From Bacilli bacterium (GTDB lineage Bacteria > Bacillota_I > Bacilli_A > RFN20 > CAG-826), in contig JAFZVO010000097.1 in NCBI GenBank assembly GCA_017617775.1, positions 1-8,296 of the forward strand: a stretch of 8,296 bases of DNA. The letters are read 5' to 3'. A program made the position numbers and the translations under genes. Positions 1 to 6,755 of this stretch are shown in pieces (position 1 is the first letter of the stretch; every line of letters starts with the position of its first letter). Below the pieces are notes generated by a model. That model saw only the letters and a program-made list of their open reading frames with translations. It was not told the origin of the DNA and did not search any database.

Positions 1-259
1 AACTAAGGCTCATTTTCATCTCGGCAGTTGAACAACCGAGGATTCCCGTTCGATGTCCTAAAACATTATCGAAGTCGACGAGTTTATCTTTATATTTTCT
101 TCCCGCGAGGAACCCCCCTGTCATCATTCCCCAGAAGAATGATTTCGGTAATTTCTTCGCGATTTCCACTTTTCTGAGCTCGACATTATGCTTCGCAAAA
201 TACTCTGCGACAACCTCGCCATTCCCGGTATAAGAATAATAGATGAATAATGACTTCAT
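1..259 (-). CDS. Flavodoxin-like protein, N-terminal part (runs off the left edge)
   Basis: The first 86 codons, read leftward, begin MKSLFIYYSYTGNGEVVAEY. A beta strand followed by S-Y-T-G-N-G is the phosphate-binding loop of flavodoxins (residues 9-14), which holds FMN, so a cytoplasmic electron carrier or small FMN oxidoreductase is likely. The stretch KSFFWGMMTGGFLAG (about 48-62) resembles a group of short flavodoxins in anaerobic Bacillota. The start at 259 is supported by GAGGGG about seven bases upstream. The gene is divergent from the beta-galactosidase across 80 bases. Oddity: the second FMN-contacting loop, usually G-x-P-x-W near residues 70-80, is not evident; the visible tail reads NVLGHRTGILGCSTAEMKM, and the other two frames do not supply the motif convincingly. 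It may be a divergent member or carry a frameshift near the edge. The N-terminal family call is fairly sure, the exact role is not. Confidence 0.75.
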   Translation of the reverse strand, partial: MKSLFIYYSYTGNGEVVAEYFAKHNVELRKVEIAKKLPKSFFWGMMTGGFLAGRKYKDKLVDFDNVLGHRTGILGCSTAEMKMSLS

Positions 260-339
260 AAGATACCCCTCTCTTTACTTACAAATAGTCTAACACATAT
301 CTCTCTCTATTTTGTAAAATAGATATTGAGGTCAATATT
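260..339. promoter_or_regulatory. Divergent intergenic region with 18-bp inverted repeat
   Basis: This is the whole control region between the flavodoxin-like gene and the beta-galactosidase gene. At 306-323 lies TCTATTTTGTAAAATAGA, an inverted repeat with two perfect 8-base arms around a GT centre. Its right half contains TAAAAT (315-320), a reasonable -10 box for the rightward gene; no good -35 lies 16-18 bases upstream. A repressor bound to the repeat would cover this -10. Shine-Dalgarno sites are visible on both sides: GAGG at 328-331 for the beta-galactosidase and GAGGGG read leftward for the flavodoxin gene. A leftward TAGACT preceded by TG (a weak extended -10) may serve the flavodoxin gene. 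All promoter assignments are inference from sequence resemblance. Confidence 0.4.
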
Positions 340-2649
340 ATGAAACAATCACTGAACTATAAATGGAAATTTCTTCCCGATTTTAAAGATGAATATCTAA
401 GCTCTCTTCCTAATAACGCGAAAGAAGTCAATATTCCTCATAATGCTTTTGATCTCCCCTATAACTATTTCAGTGAAGAAGATTATCAGCATGTCGTGAC
501 CTATGAAAAAAGATTTGATCAAAAAATAAATAAAGATAGAAGATATATCTTAAGATTTGAAGGACTGATGGTCAAAGCCCACCTCTACTTTAACGATATT
601 GATTTAGGAAACTATATCTCCACCTATTTCCCCTTTGAAGTGGAGATCACTAAATATATAAAGGATAAAGATAATCGCTTACTAGTAATCCTTGATTCAA
701 GAGAAGATAAGGATATCCCTCCATTTGGATTCGCTTTAGACTATATCACCTTCTCTGGTATCTATAGAGAAGTCTATCTATTAGATGAACCAACTACATA
801 TATTAAGAACATCTATGTCCACGGGGATAAAGATGGAAACATCGATATCGCCTATGATAAAGATGGAGAAGAAGATATCAATATCAGATATGAATTATAT
901 GATGAAGATAAACTATTATCATCATTCACTGATAATCATTATCATCAAGACGATATCACTCTTTGGGATATCGATAATCCAAAACTCTATACTTTAAAAA
1001 TCATCTTAAATGATAAAGATATCTATGAGAGTAGATTTGGTTTTAAAACTGCGTTGTTCACAAATACGGGTTTCTATCTGAACGATAAGAAGATTAAACT
1101 CGTTGGTTTAAATCGACATCAAGGTTATCCAATCATGGGATACGCGGCGTCTAAATCACTTCAAGAAGATGATGCGAATATCCTGAAATACGAATTAGGT
1201 CTTAATGTTGTTAGAACCTCCCATTATTCTCAAAGTGAACATTTCCTCAATCAATGTGATAAAATCGGTCTTCTCGTCGTCAATGAGATTCCAGGCTGGC
1301 AACATATCGGGCAAGGAGAAGCCTGGAGAAAGAACTGTATCAATAATACGAGAAGGATGGTTTTAAAGGAGAGAAACCACACCGCTCTTATCGCTCACGG
1401 AGTACGAATCGATGAATCAGTGGACGATCATGAACTATACACTGAGACCAATAGAATCGCTCATGAACTAGATCCATATAAACAGACAATAGGTGTTAGA
1501 AACTTCACAAAAAGTGAACTCTTAGAAGATATCTATGGATATAACGATTTCATCTGTGATTCTTTAAATATCGGTTTATTAGAGCCAAAGAAAGTTAAAA
1601 CCAATAATAAACCATTATTAGTCACTGAATATATGGGTCATATGGATCCGGTGAAACCCACCAGCGATGAAACCAAAAGAATTGAAGTGGCCCTTAGACA
1701 TGGGAAAGTCATCGATGATAACTATAAACACGAGAATGCCTGTGGAGCGATTGGATGGTGTTTTGTCGACTACCATTCCCATACGGATTTTGGTTCTGGT
1801 GATAAGCTCTGTCCCCATGGAGTGATGGATTTATACCGAAATCCAAAATACACATCTTATATCTATGCTTCTCAACAGGAGAAGAAACCAGTTCTCAAAG
1901 TCTTGAGCAATATGAAACCTGGGGATGTCCCAGAAGCGATCTTCAATGATATCTATGTCGCGACGAACTGTGATTATATCGAACTATATAAAAATGATGA
2001 ATTCGTCAAACGATTCTATCCGAAACATGATCAATATAAATATCTGAAACATCCACCTATCCTCATTGATGAAATCGTTGGAGAAACATTTAACGAGGAT
2101 AAGTTCCCGAAGAAAGCGCATCTCAAGATTGCCAGCATGTTCTCCTATGCGGCAATGCATGGATTTAATCATATGCCGTTAAAGAATGCCTTATATCTCG
2201 GATATATGATGTTACGTTATAAAGTATCCTATACCGACCTCGTCGGATATTGGAACAAATATGTCGGCGCCTGGGGAGGCAAAGCCAAGACCTATAAATA
2301 TGTCGGTTATATGAACGATAAACCCGTCATTGAAACCCTCATCGGTCCATCCACTTCTTTCGACCTCAAAGTTACCCCAAATAAAACTGAATTAGTCAAT
2401 GAAGATACATATGATACATTGAGAGTCAAAGTCGAACATGTCGATACCTATGGTAACCTCATGCAGTACTCTCAAAGAATCATCCATATCTCCACGACTG
2501 GTCCAATTGAACTGATCGGTCCTGAGTATCAAACATTGTTAGGCGGACAGTTATCCATCTATATCAAATCCAAGCAAGATAAAGGTGTAGGAAAGATAAT
2601 CATCGAATCCGATGAGTTCAAAAAAGAACTAGAAATATCCGTGAAATAA
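340..2649 (+). CDS. Glycoside hydrolase family 2 beta-galactosidase-like enzyme
   Basis: A 769-residue enzyme expected to cleave terminal beta-galactosides (or a related beta-glycoside) with retention, in the cytoplasm, since no signal peptide is present. Domain order: N-terminal sugar-binding beta-sandwich (about 5-150), short Ig-like domain (150-235), TIM barrel (about 240-510), then C-terminal Ig/Big-like domains with a helical insert (515-769). Barrel landmarks match the family: GLNRHQGYP (256-264), VRTSHY (291-296), NEIPGWQHIG (315-324), nucleophile Glu430 in LLVTEYMGH, and DFGSGDKLCPHGVMDLYRNP (483-502). The acid/base Glu359 sits in HGVRIDESVDD; related enzymes read WGVRINES, so the normally invariant Asn before the Glu is Asp358 (GAT at 1411-1413) and the Trp is His353. 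GAGG eight bases upstream supports the start. It stands alone, divergent from a flavodoxin-like gene and ended by its own terminator; no sugar transporter is adjacent. The family is certain; substrate and full activity are not. Confidence 0.92.
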   Translation: MKQSLNYKWKFLPDFKDEYLSSLPNNAKEVNIPHNAFDLPYNYFSEEDYQHVVTYEKRFDQKINKDRRYILRFEGLMVKAHLYFNDIDLGNYISTYFPFEVEITKYIKDKDNRLLVILDSREDKDIPPFGFALDYITFSGIYREVYLLDEPTTYIKNIYVHGDKDGNIDIAYDKDGEEDINIRYELYDEDKLLSSFTDNHYHQDDITLWDIDNPKLYTLKIILNDKDIYESRFGFKTALFTNTGFYLNDKKIKLVGLNRHQGYPIMGYAASKSLQEDDANILKYELGLNVVRTSHYSQSEHFLNQCDKIGLLVVNEIPGWQHIGQGEAWRKNCINNTRRMVLKERNHTALIAHGVRIDESVDDHELYTETNRIAHELDPYKQTIGVRNFTKSELLEDIYGYNDFICDSLNIGLLEPKKVKTNNKPLLVTEYMGHMDPVKPTSDETKRIEVALRHGKVIDDNYKHENACGAIGWCFVDYHSHTDFGSGDKLCPHGVMDLYRNPKYTSYIYASQQEKKPVLKVLSNMKPGDVPEAIFNDIYVATNCDYIELYKNDEFVKRFYPKHDQYKYLKHPPILIDEIVGETFNEDKFPKKAHLKIASMFSYAAMHGFNHMPLKNALYLGYMMLRYKVSYTDLVGYWNKYVGAWGGKAKTYKYVGYMNDKPVIETLIGPSTSFDLKVTPNKTELVNEDTYDTLRVKVEHVDTYGNLMQYSQRIIHISTTGPIELIGPEYQTLLGGQLSIYIKSKQDKGVGKIIIESDEFKKELEISVK

Positions 2650-2650
2650 T

Positions 2651-2680
2651 AGAAAAAGCCCGGCAAAACCGGGTTTTTCT
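2651..2680. terminator. Bidirectional Rho-independent terminator
   Basis: CCCGG (2659-2663), loop CAAAA, CCGGG (2669-2673), followed by TTTTT (2674-2678) and preceded by AAAAA (2653-2657). The flanking A and T runs can extend the stem with one bulged G at 2658. It begins two bases after the beta-galactosidase stop. The T run exists on both strands, so it would also have ended the leftward DUF4097 gene of which only a remnant remains. Confidence 0.88.
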
Positions 2681-2701
2681 ACGCAAATATAAGGTTTTTT
2701 A

Positions 2702-2911
2702 CTATCCAATCGTGATATGCACATCATCAGTTGTGGTTGTGATATTACAAGCTGGACCTGATGTCGTTGGAACAGAGACATCACCTGTTTTCGTACTGAC
2801 AGAGAATGTGTGGTCAGAGACGATACTACCTCTCACATCACCAGTGGATGTACCAACATTAATCGTGTTGGCATCAGAGCTAGAGAAGACGACATCGCCT
2901 GTAGATGCAAT
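2702..2911 (-). pseudogene. DUF4097 beta-repeat protein, C-terminal remnant
   Basis: Read leftward, 69 codons without interruption end at TAG (2702-2704). The peptide shows the repeating Thr-Gly-Asp-Val pattern of the DUF4097 putative adhesin/beta-helix family: ASTGDVVFSSSDANTINVG, then TSTGDVRGSIVSD, STKTGDVSVPTTSG, and TTTTDDVHITIG at the very end, with repeats about 19-20 residues apart. Full family members are usually some 200-350 residues, so only the C-terminal repeats remain. Just 5' of the first codon is an in-frame TAA (2912-2914), and no credible start codon or ribosome site precedes the repeats. The broken end meets the promoter of the GGDEF gene, and the original terminator at 2651-2680 is still in place. 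The reading frame is undamaged, so the truncation looks recent. The opposite strand also has a 75-codon open frame here, without a ribosome site; it appears to be a by-product of this sequence. Confidence 0.72.
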
Positions 2912-2914
2912 TTA

Positions 2915-2923
2915 TGATATAAT
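2915..2923 (+). promoter_or_regulatory. Extended -10 promoter of the GGDEF gene
   Basis: TGATATAAT is a perfect extended -10 element (TGn followed by TATAAT at 2918-2923). No TTGACA-like -35 is seen 17 bases upstream (TCGCCT at 2895-2900), which an extended -10 can compensate for. The expected transcription start is near 2929-2931, only five to seven bases before the ATG at 2936, so the transcript would have almost no leader. Confidence 0.55.
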
Positions 2924-2935
2924 AGATAAGAATAC

Positions 2936-4042
2936 ATGAATCCATTTGTTGAATTCTTAATCAAAAACTTCTTTCTTTTGTGCTTAACTCTCGCGGTTAT
3001 TTTCATGTCGATAAGAAGTTATCGCACCAAGAGAATAATGGTCACTATTCCGATTCTTGTCGTTTCATTATGTCTATTATTATCACTTTTATATTTCTTT
3101 GAACAATTAGCCGCGCCTATTGATAATCTCGTTTTCCTCGCGACCCTCTGCTGCGCGTTAGGATTTATTTTACGACCACTAGTCTTATATTTCTTCATGA
3201 GAATGACGATCAGTAAGAAGAGCGTTATCATAACCGCCTGGGTACTAATGGGTATCAACGCGATTGTCTATCTCTTATCTTTATTCATCTTTGCGAGAGA
3301 TTTAACCAAAGTGATCTTCTATTATGAAAACGGCGTGGTCACTAGAGGCCCATTATTCTATTTTGAACATGGTCTCATCAGTGTGATGGCCTTATATTTC
3401 GTCATCTATTCTATCCTTTCTTTAAAAGGAAGACACCGCTATGACGCGTTAGCCTGTCTCGTCTGTGGATTCTTCGTCCTCGTCGCAGTGGTCTTAGAGA
3501 CATTCAATATCGCTGATTATCTATTAAACACCACGATCGCGATATCCGTCTTATTCTATGTCGTCCACCTCTATGAACAAGCTTCAGTACGAGATGCTTT
3601 GACCAATCTCTTTGACCGTAAAGCCTATTATCATGACCTCAGCAAGATTGAGAATAAAGTGAACGGCATTATCATCATCGATATGAACTCTTTAAAATGG
3701 CTCAATGACAACAAAGGCCATGAAGAAGGTGATAAAGCGATTAAGACAATCGCAGAAGTCATCTACTCCTCTTTAGATAGCAAACATATGGATGCCTACC
3801 GCATGGGTGGAGATGAATTCCTCGTGATGTCCACGTCCACTCGTTATAGTGCGATTGATAACACGATCAATAACATCCGTGAGAAGATAGCTAAAACACC
3901 ATATCAAATCGCGATTGGATATGCGAAAAGAGAAAGTCCTGAACAGAGAGTGCAAGAACTAGAAAACATCGCGGAAAAGATGATGTATGAAGATAAAGCT
4001 CATTATTATCAAACATCAGGTATAGAGAGAAGAAAGAGATAA
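2936..4042 (+). CDS. Membrane-bound GGDEF-domain protein, probable diguanylate cyclase
   Basis: A 368-residue protein predicted to make the second messenger c-di-GMP from two GTP at the inner face of the membrane. The N-terminal half has about seven hydrophobic helices (roughly 8-27, 34-54, 65-88, 96-119, 144-163, 170-188, 196-213), like the 7TM sensor modules found in front of kinases and cyclases; no named ligand domain is recognised. The GGDEF domain covers about 217-360: RDALTNLFDRKAYY (219-232), metal-binding Asp249 in IIIIDMNSLKWLND, GHEEGD (261-266), and an intact R-M-G-G-D-E-F active loop (289-295). The RxxD product-inhibition site expected five residues before GGDEF is absent (SKHM at 282-285). 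No EAL or HD-GYP domain is attached. The start is fixed by an upstream in-frame TAA (2927-2929), but no Shine-Dalgarno site precedes it; Met24 is the next in-frame ATG and would cut into the first helix. It converges on the lipoprotein gene. Confidence 0.9.
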   Translation: MNPFVEFLIKNFFLLCLTLAVIFMSIRSYRTKRIMVTIPILVVSLCLLLSLLYFFEQLAAPIDNLVFLATLCCALGFILRPLVLYFFMRMTISKKSVIITAWVLMGINAIVYLLSLFIFARDLTKVIFYYENGVVTRGPLFYFEHGLISVMALYFVIYSILSLKGRHRYDALACLVCGFFVLVAVVLETFNIADYLLNTTIAISVLFYVVHLYEQASVRDALTNLFDRKAYYHDLSKIENKVNGIIIIDMNSLKWLNDNKGHEEGDKAIKTIAEVIYSSLDSKHMDAYRMGGDEFLVMSTSTRYSAIDNTINNIREKIAKTPYQIAIGYAKRESPEQRVQELENIAEKMMYEDKAHYYQTSGIERRKR

Positions 4043-4068
4043 AAAGACCGACAAATCGTCGGTTTTTT
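4041..4068. terminator. Bidirectional terminator between convergent genes
   Basis: ACCGAC (4047-4052), loop AAATC, GTCGGT (4058-4063), then a T run to 4068; AAAAA at 4041-4045 gives the matching T run on the minus strand. It overlaps the last bases of the GGDEF stop codon and lies one base from the end of the lipoprotein gene, so it can end both transcripts. Confidence 0.88.
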
Positions 4069-4069
4069 A

Positions 4070-4990
4070 CTATTTTGCTAATGTATATGTTCCGACTTGC
4101 CAGAAGTCTTTTGCATATGTCGGCGCGTTGCTCGTCGGGGTGAAATCGCTGATCTTAAAGGAGAGGGTCTCACTATTAACATCTAATTCACCATGGACAT
4201 TATAGTCCGGTGGGTAATATAAGGAGAATGTCGTATCGTATTTCTCTTTATCTTCACGAGTCACTTTTTGATATATCTCATGTTGGATATAGAAATACAT
4301 CGCTTTATGGTCACTCCCCATGCTGTAGACACCTTCTACAACCTTGTCTCCATTTCGATATGAGAATAAGGCTGCACTTCTTTTCTTCGTATAGAAAGAG
4401 GTGAAAGAAACATCATCGTTTAAAGCGTATGTTCCAGAAGGAATATAATAGTAATCGCTATATTTATATTCATCTTTTTCTTCTAAATATGAGGAACCTT
4501 CTCTCACATATGTTCCCATCTTATAGGGGAGTTCACTGATTCGATATGTATGGAAGTTGATGAGTTTATCACTATTGGTGTATTTCTTCTCTTCTTGCAT
4601 AATCGTGAACTGGGTGAATGTCTCTTGAGAGGAGAAGTCATCAGAATAACAGGTGAGAACATCTTCTTTCTCCCCATCTTTTTTGTCTAAACAATAGGAG
4701 AAACAATATGTTCGATCTTTTCCTTTTTCTTCAGGGACGACAAAACGGAATGTTCCTTCATATTTCTTAGTATTATTTTCATAATAAGAAAAACTCATCA
4801 CATCTTTAGAGCCATCAAAAATGAAATAATGGTTAGTGATATTCTTCTCTTCATCTAGAAAGAGGAATTTACCAGATGTCGCGGGATATTCTTTATCATT
4901 GTTTTCTGCTCCCCCATTACTACCTGGAAGAAGACCGCATCCAGACAAAGTCACTATTAATATTGATAGTCCTAAAAATATCTTTTTCAT
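4070..4990 (-). CDS. Lipoprotein of unknown function with internal repeat
   Basis: A 306-residue protein with a textbook lipoprotein signal: basic MKKIF, a hydrophobic stretch, and lipobox L-S-G-C with the lipid-attached Cys18, followed by a flexible Gly/Ser/Asn linker. It should be anchored to the outer face of the cell membrane. The mature part is rich in Tyr, Phe, Ser and charged residues and looks all-beta. Two segments resemble each other: 38-83 (SGKF, later FSYYENNTKKYEGTFRF) and 185-224 (SGTY, later FSYRNGDKVVEGVYSM). Related G-T-Y strands recur at 159-161 and 300-302. I do not recognise a named family. It is the last gene of the operon; its ATG follows the stop of the tocopherol-cyclase-like gene by six bases with no good Shine-Dalgarno site, suggesting translational coupling. 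It ends with TAG beside the shared terminator. Role unknown; an extracytoplasmic partner of the neighbouring proteins is possible but unproven. Confidence 0.85.
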   Translation of the reverse strand: MKKIFLGLSILIVTLSGCGLLPGSNGGAENNDKEYPATSGKFLFLDEEKNITNHYFIFDGSKDVMSFSYYENNTKKYEGTFRFVVPEEKGKDRTYCFSYCLDKKDGEKEDVLTCYSDDFSSQETFTQFTIMQEEKKYTNSDKLINFHTYRISELPYKMGTYVREGSSYLEEKDEYKYSDYYYIPSGTYALNDDVSFTSFYTKKRSAALFSYRNGDKVVEGVYSMGSDHKAMYFYIQHEIYQKVTREDKEKYDTTFSLYYPPDYNVHGELDVNSETLSFKISDFTPTSNAPTYAKDFWQVGTYTLAK

Positions 4991-4996
4991 AATATA

Positions 4997-6118
4997 TTAC
5001 CGATCAAATTCTCCATATTCACAACCGATATTCTTCGCTTCTATTGTATCGATTAATTTGTTACCTCTATACAAAGAGATGATACCAGTTCCATTCCCAC
5101 CATTCCATAAACGGTTATGACGTTTTCTCCCATCTGGGGCTTCATAATTGATCCAGAGCATATCTTCTTTATTACAGGAGATATCCACGACCATTTTATT
5201 TCTCCATGTCTTCTGTTCCACATGCCAAAGGATTTCTTTTTCTGTTTCATGGCTTTCAAATTTTGTTCTCGTATTAGTCCAGAATTTGGAGAAATTAAAT
5301 TCAAAGCATTTCCCCTCATAATAGAAGGCGGATAATAATTTACGGTTCAAAGCAAGTGGGCCAATCTTTGGACGTCCCCCACCGATATCAAACACACTGT
5401 TATCGAGTTTTTTGCCAGTCAACTTTGAGGTGAGATTATTAGAGGATAACCAGACCCATGGGGAAGTGAAATCTTTGCCCCAGTTTTTATCAGAATAACC
5501 ATAGCTCTTCTCTGGAATAACATCATAGACTTCGCCATCTAATGTAATAGTTCCTTTAAAAGCTGATTTCATCCCTTCCGCATGCCAGAACATCTCGAAT
5601 AATTGTAATTTACGGAAGAGAGATGACGCTCCATAACCAACATTAAAGGCGACTTGTTTATCAATAGATAAATCCCACGATATCGTGCCGTAATCAGACA
5701 TATATTCAGGATGGTTAATAGAGTCTTCTTTGCTGAGAGATACTATTCCATATGTCTTCTTTTCATCGAGATAACAATCAGAGGCTTTCACACTGAAAGG
5801 AGCTTTGCTATGTATTTCAATATCCTTATAAGCAAAGAAGCGATGAAGCTGAAGATGTTTCTTCCCCCAACAGCCAACGTTGACCATGAGATATGATGGC
5901 CTAATTCCTTTTTCTTGGTTTTCTTTTAATTGACCAAATATCGGTTCTTCACCAGCAAGTTTTGGATTGCATAAAAAGAATTCGATATAGAAAGGCTTCT
6001 CTTCACCGGTTTTATGGTTGATCGCTGTAAAGGAATGCCACCACCAGTCGTAGCCTTTCTTCCCTTGTTTTCCAAATAGTTGGAATTCGTTTCTCTTGAT
6101 ATCTGATTTATTGAACAT
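4997..6118 (-). CDS. Tocopherol-cyclase-like protein (PF14249-type)
   Basis: A 373-residue protein without signal peptide or membrane helix. Two signatures point to the tocopherol cyclase family: GYDWWWHSFTA near the N-terminus (22-32), and GYSDKNWGKDFTSPWVWLSS (207-226), which matches the Y-x-x-K-N-W-G-x-x-F-x-x-x-W-x-W block of plant and cyanobacterial tocopherol cyclases. A WHAEG motif (178-182) precedes it, and the C-terminal half looks like a beta-barrel (lipocalin/AttH-like fold). In plants the enzyme closes the chromanol ring of vitamin E. No tocopherol pathway gene is visible here and one is not expected in this kind of bacterium, so the true substrate, perhaps a hydrophobic or lipid-linked molecule, is unknown. 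AGAGG about eight bases before the ATG supports the start. It lies 12 bases after the PF06541 gene and six before the lipoprotein gene. Family assignment fairly sure, function open. Confidence 0.75.
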   Translation of the reverse strand: MFNKSDIKRNEFQLFGKQGKKGYDWWWHSFTAINHKTGEEKPFYIEFFLCNPKLAGEEPIFGQLKENQEKGIRPSYLMVNVGCWGKKHLQLHRFFAYKDIEIHSKAPFSVKASDCYLDEKKTYGIVSLSKEDSINHPEYMSDYGTISWDLSIDKQVAFNVGYGASSLFRKLQLFEMFWHAEGMKSAFKGTITLDGEVYDVIPEKSYGYSDKNWGKDFTSPWVWLSSNNLTSKLTGKKLDNSVFDIGGGRPKIGPLALNRKLLSAFYYEGKCFEFNFSKFWTNTRTKFESHETEKEILWHVEQKTWRNKMVVDISCNKEDMLWINYEAPDGRKRHNRLWNGGNGTGIISLYRGNKLIDTIEAKNIGCEYGEFDR

Positions 6119-6130
6119 AACGTTATCCTC

Positions 6131-6754
6131 TTAGTTTATACGATTCTTCAATTCATTGACTTTCTTTTTGAATTCCACTTTGAATTCTTCAAATCTTAAA
6201 TCTTGTAATTCTTTGAATTCTTTGAGTTTAGTCGCGAGATGAATTGAATAAGCGAAATCAACACAGATCGCGCCGATCACCGCGCCGACAAAATATGTAT
6301 AGATGAGATTCTCACTGATCCAAGAAATCCCTTGGACTAGTAATGGGTTTAAAAAGAAATAATATAATGAGCCTACGACTAACCATATCAAAGAGAATGA
6401 TGGACAGATAATGCCCATGATATTTCCTTTACGGTCACTGTAATCCCATAATTTCACTTTAAAACCTTTGATAAATATCAAACCCGCGATGAATTCGATG
6501 AGAGTCATCCCCACACCGATGATGAGAATATGAAGAATGATATCCACGGCTTTTATCTCTATTCCTAAAGGGATATTGCTCACTCCATAAAGCACCATCA
6601 CTCCAAAACCATAGATGGGGAGATATGGTCCAGTGAGAAAACCAGGATTCATCCACTTCTTTTGAGAGACAAAGCGACGGAAAAAGAGTTCAATGACCCA
6701 GCCGAGCAACGAACCGATCACAAATAATGTGGATATGATTACTAAGTATTTCAT
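6131..6754 (-). CDS. PF06541-type membrane protein (putative ABC-transporter type IV/CmpB-like)
   Basis: A 207-residue integral membrane protein with about five hydrophobic helices (roughly 3-23, 43-60, 70-95, 117-138, 149-172) and a charged, probably coiled-coil C-terminal tail (173-206). The family hallmark N-P-G-F-L-T-G-P-Y-L-P-I-Y-G-F-G is at 36-51, preceded by GWVIELFFRRF (18-28); the second conserved block starts at WDYSDRKGN (103-111). These match PF06541, named for putative ABC-transporter type IV proteins and common in Bacillota, but without an experimentally settled role; no ATPase partner is adjacent here. The ATG comes one base after the stop of the GNAT gene, with no clear Shine-Dalgarno site, so translation is probably coupled. 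It is the third gene of the operon. Confidence 0.85.
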   Translation of the reverse strand: MKYLVIISTLFVIGSLLGWVIELFFRRFVSQKKWMNPGFLTGPYLPIYGFGVMVLYGVSNIPLGIEIKAVDIILHILIIGVGMTLIEFIAGLIFIKGFKVKLWDYSDRKGNIMGIICPSFSLIWLVVGSLYYFFLNPLLVQGISWISENLIYTYFVGAVIGAICVDFAYSIHLATKLKEFKELQDLRFEEFKVEFKKKVNELKNRIN

Positions 6755-6755
6755 C

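Noticed and set aside
1321..1400. Possible reassignment of AGG, reported in some uncultured Bacilli
   Set aside because: The AGG codon in the beta-galactosidase falls in N-T-R-R-M-V, where relatives have Arg, so it fits normal decoding.
700..1560. Many GATATC/ATCGAT-like words in the beta-galactosidase gene
   Set aside because: They follow from frequent Asp-Ile pairs written GAT ATC; codon preference explains them.
2712..2939. A 75-codon plus-strand frame overlapping the GGDEF start by ATGA
   Set aside because: No ribosome site, Val/Thr-rich composition without recognisable motif, and the opposite strand encodes clear TGDV repeats; it looks like the antisense of the DUF4097 remnant.
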